This document shows, piece by piece, positions 61,911 to 64,000 of a stretch of DNA of 64,000 nt. The notes beneath the pieces are model-generated. The model searched no databases, had not been told where the DNA came from, and saw only the letters and a list, made by a program, of their open reading frames with translations. Numbering within the stretch: the first letter of the stretch is position 1; each line of letters begins with the position of its first letter. The stretch is from assembly GCA_003327435.1 (NCBI GenBank), contig QOQV01000007.1, positions 62,001 to 126,000 of the forward strand, written 5' to 3'. Position numbers and translations under genes: made by a program. Source of the DNA: Ignavibacteriota bacterium. Its GTDB lineage: Bacteria > Bacteroidota > Ignavibacteria > UBA10030 > BY39.

Positions 61911-63161
61911 TTGAATCTAAAACTTACTAACATAAAACAACTTGTAACCATTTCCCACGAGTTATCCCATCCTGCAAGTAAGCTTTTCAGAGTAGGAAAG
62001 GAAATGAGTGATCTCGCCATTATTGAAAATGCAGCACTTGTAATTGAGAATGGCATTATCACATTTTTCGGTAAAATGCAGGATATCCCTTCAAACAATT
62101 ACACTGAAATTGATTGTAGCGATAAAGTAGTTATGCCCGGTTTTGTTGACTCACACACACATCTTTTGTTTGCAGGAAGTAGAGAGGAAGAATTTGCAAT
62201 GCGTTCTCGTGGGTTCACCTATCAGCAAATAGCTGAACAGGGCGGTGGAATTCTATCGACAGTTTATAAAACAAGAGCAGCCAGTAAAAGAGAATTAAAA
62301 AAGAATGCACGCCGATATATAAACAAAATGATGCAATATGGAACAACAACAGTCGAAATTAAAAGCGGCTACGGACTAAGCTTCGATGATGAAATTAAAA
62401 TGCTCGAAGCAATTAAAGAGCTTCAAAAGGAAGAAATTATAACTATCAGTTCTACTTTCCTTGGCGCTCATGCAATTCCACCTGAATATAAAAATTCCCC
62501 TAATCAGTATGTGAATCTAATCTGTGATAAGATAATTCCTTATGTTGGCGAACATAAATTAGCAGAATTCTGTGATGTTTTTTGTGAAAAAGGTTATTTC
62601 AGTGTTAGCGACTCCGAGAAAATTTTATCCACAGGAATAAGTTATGGTTTAAAACCAAAAATCCATGCTGAAGAGCTCACAAGTTATGGGGGTGCCATTC
62701 TCGCCGGCAAGTTGAAAGCTGTTTCAGCTGATCATCTTGAAAATATCTCAGATGAGGGAATTGAATCTATGAAAGCTAACGGTGTTGTAGGTGTGTTACT
62801 TCCTGGTGTCTCATTTTTCTTAAACCATAATTATGCACCTGCAAGGAAGTTAATTGATAGCGGAGTGCCAGTCGCAATAGCTACGGATTTCAATCCAGGT
62901 TCATGTATGTCGTACTCAATGCCATTGATGCTTACGATCGCCTGCACACAGATGAGGATGAGTCCAGAAGAAGCAATTACAGCCGCAACAATTAACGCAG
63001 CAGCAGCTTTAAATTTATCGAACGAAATTGGAAGTATTGATATCGGAAAAAAAGGAGATGTAATAATCCTGGATATTCCAAATTATAAATTTTTAACATA
63101 TCATTTTGGTGAAAATCATATCTATAAAGTTATAAAAAACGGTACATATTTAGAATTTTAA
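61911..63161 (+). CDS. hutI: Imidazolonepropionase
   Basis: HutI hydrolyses 4-imidazolone-5-propionate to formiminoglutamate, the third step of histidine degradation. The 416-residue metal-dependent amidohydrolase has VMPGFVDSHTHLLFAG with the HxH pair (~80), RSRGFTYQQIAEQGGGI (~98), GYGLSFDDE, the zinc His ligands in GAHAIPPEY and IHAEELT, and the metal Asp in AIATDFNPGS (~323). The frame begins with TTG directly after the TGA of the preceding gene. No Shine-Dalgarno sequence is close, and the next ATG (62004) is 31 codons in and would remove conserved N-terminal sequence, so a coupled TTG start is preferred. Confidence 0.93.
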   Translation: MNLKLTNIKQLVTISHELSHPASKLFRVGKEMSDLAIIENAALVIENGIITFFGKMQDIPSNNYTEIDCSDKVVMPGFVDSHTHLLFAGSREEEFAMRSRGFTYQQIAEQGGGILSTVYKTRAASKRELKKNARRYINKMMQYGTTTVEIKSGYGLSFDDEIKMLEAIKELQKEEIITISSTFLGAHAIPPEYKNSPNQYVNLICDKIIPYVGEHKLAEFCDVFCEKGYFSVSDSEKILSTGISYGLKPKIHAEELTSYGGAILAGKLKAVSADHLENISDEGIESMKANGVVGVLLPGVSFFLNHNYAPARKLIDSGVPVAIATDFNPGSCMSYSMPLMLTIACTQMRMSPEEAITAATINAAAALNLSNEIGSIDIGKKGDVIILDIPNYKFLTYHFGENHIYKVIKNGTYLEF

Positions 63162-63179
63162 AAGAGGAACAACCTTTAT

Positions 63180-64000
63180 ATGAAAAATCTTGTTGAGTGT
63201 GTCCCAAATTTCAGTGAGGGACAGGACAATAACATAATCGATGCAATAGCTGGAGTAATTGATGCCACAGAGGATGTAAAACTTCTCAGCGTTGAACCTG
63301 ATCGCGATTACAATCGCACCGTAATGACTTTTGTGGGTAAACCGGAAGCTGTCAAACTTGCAGCTTTTGAAGCTACCAGAGTTGCTTCGGAAATGATTGA
63401 TATGCGTAAACACAAGGGTGAACATCCTAGAATAGGTGCTGTGGATGTAGTTCCTTTCGTTCCATTGAGTGGAGTGACAATGGAGGATTGTATCAAACTC
63501 GCAAATGAGTATGGGAAGATGGTATCTGAGCAATTAAATATTCCTGTATTTCTGTATGAAGAGGCGGCACGTAAACCCGAACGAAAAAATCTTTCAAATA
63601 TTAGAAAAGGTGAATACGAAGCACTTGAGCATAAGTTAAAAGATCCCGATTGGTTTCCAGATTATCCTATTAAAGGTAATACCCAGTTTAATCCCAAGTC
63701 GGGTGCTACCGTCGCAGGTGCTCGATATTTTTTAATAGCTTACAATGTAAATCTTAACACAAACGATAAAAACATCGCACACGAAATTGCTTTAAGAATC
63801 AGAGAAAGCGGAAGACCTATGAAGAATGAAAAGGGGGAAATTGTTAAGGATGCTTTAGGTAAAACTGTCAACATTCCTGGTTCGCTAAAAGCAGTAAAAG
63901 CAATGGGAGTTTTACTTGAAAGATTTAACATCGCACAAGTATCTATAAATTTGACGAACTTTAACATCACTCCTCCACACATTGCTTTTGAAGAAGTTAA
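63180..64000 (+). CDS. ftcD: Glutamate formiminotransferase (partial, 3' end beyond window)
   Basis: The ATG at 63180 follows hutI by 18 bp and has a GAGG ribosome site. The frame is open for 273 codons to the window edge. It begins with the diagnostic VECVPNFSEG block, has RDYNRTVMTFVG, the KHKGEHPRIGAVDVVPFVPL block (in parts) with the catalytic His, and KSGATVAGARYFLIAYNVN. The enzyme transfers the formimino group of formiminoglutamate to tetrahydrofolate, which is the step after HutI. Whether the cyclodeaminase domain is fused cannot be seen because the gene is cut by the window. Confidence 0.93.
   Translation, partial: MKNLVECVPNFSEGQDNNIIDAIAGVIDATEDVKLLSVEPDRDYNRTVMTFVGKPEAVKLAAFEATRVASEMIDMRKHKGEHPRIGAVDVVPFVPLSGVTMEDCIKLANEYGKMVSEQLNIPVFLYEEAARKPERKNLSNIRKGEYEALEHKLKDPDWFPDYPIKGNTQFNPKSGATVAGARYFLIAYNVNLNTNDKNIAHEIALRIRESGRPMKNEKGEIVKDALGKTVNIPGSLKAVKAMGVLLERFNIAQVSINLTNFNITPPHIAFEEV

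Noticed and set aside
61616-62098. 160-residue antisense ORF over the Myb-like and hutI genes
   Set aside because: It spans two well-supported genes on the opposite strand and encodes nothing recognisable.
1-64000. tRNA or rRNA genes
   Set aside because: I scanned intergenic regions for T-loop/acceptor patterns and conserved rRNA segments and found none; tRNAscan-SE and Infernal would be decisive.

Overview
The window comes from a low-G+C, AT-rich bacterium of the Bacteroidota/Chlorobiota/Ignavibacteriota group, most likely an Ignavibacteria-type organism (Ignavibacterium/Melioribacter-like). The main reason is five very large exported proteins that end in a type IX secretion (T9SS) type A sorting domain of the NYPNPFN type. 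This assignment rests on protein character only; there is no rRNA, and I found no tRNA, CRISPR array, prophage or intact insertion sequence.

Layout. 1-1840: an unidentified C-terminus, queA (queuosine) and ispD (isoprenoids). 1841-2431: an intergenic cluster of palindromic and direct repeats. 2432-13582: two giant T9SS cargo proteins on the minus strand flanking lon and an AlaX-like tRNA-editing protein. 13832-19597: cysS, then a minus-strand group encoding a CheY-like receiver, an NfrB-like glycosyltransferase, an NfrA-like TPR/outer-membrane protein, and pepT. 19645-24720: a five-gene YbhGFSR-like ABC-2 export operon (HlyD adaptor, two ATPases, two permeases). 24721-25549: sparse sequence with what look like gene remnants. 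25550-45383 (plus strand): a 1707-residue beta-helix T9SS protein with an almost identical internal 514-bp duplication, an S9 peptidase, mscL, an eight-PAS hybrid histidine kinase, a PAS protein with a paired-cysteine tail, a DUF3160 T9SS protein and another large T9SS protein. 45452-49305 (minus): an M2 peptidase, a membrane protein and two lipoproteins. 49456-49971: a tiny membrane protein and a possible small RNA. 49972-60455: a tightly packed minus-strand run (serine palmitoyltransferase-like enzyme, GNAT protein, ilvE, dcd, two S9 peptidases, pyrF, DUF2851). 60542-64000 (plus): an NAD-dependent epimerase/reductase, a Myb-like DNA-binding protein, hutI and the start of a glutamate formiminotransferase gene.

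How the genes fit together. Three S9 serine peptidases, an M2 dipeptidase, tripeptidase PepT, BCAT, HutI and FtcD point to growth on peptides and amino acids. The SPT-like enzyme, the adjacent GNAT protein and the divergently transcribed reductase match the three core steps of bacterial ceramide synthesis, and the two transcripts appear to start from overlapping promoters that share one -10 region. This is the most interesting functional inference in the window. Readable promoters are sigma70-like (TTGnnn, 16-18 bp, TATATT) rather than of the Bacteroides TAnnTTTG type. Using the same promoter pattern I found an orphan minus-strand promoter that ends at a hairpin with a U-rich tail about 220 nt downstream (49690-49918); the transcript can fold on itself and is offered as a candidate small RNA.
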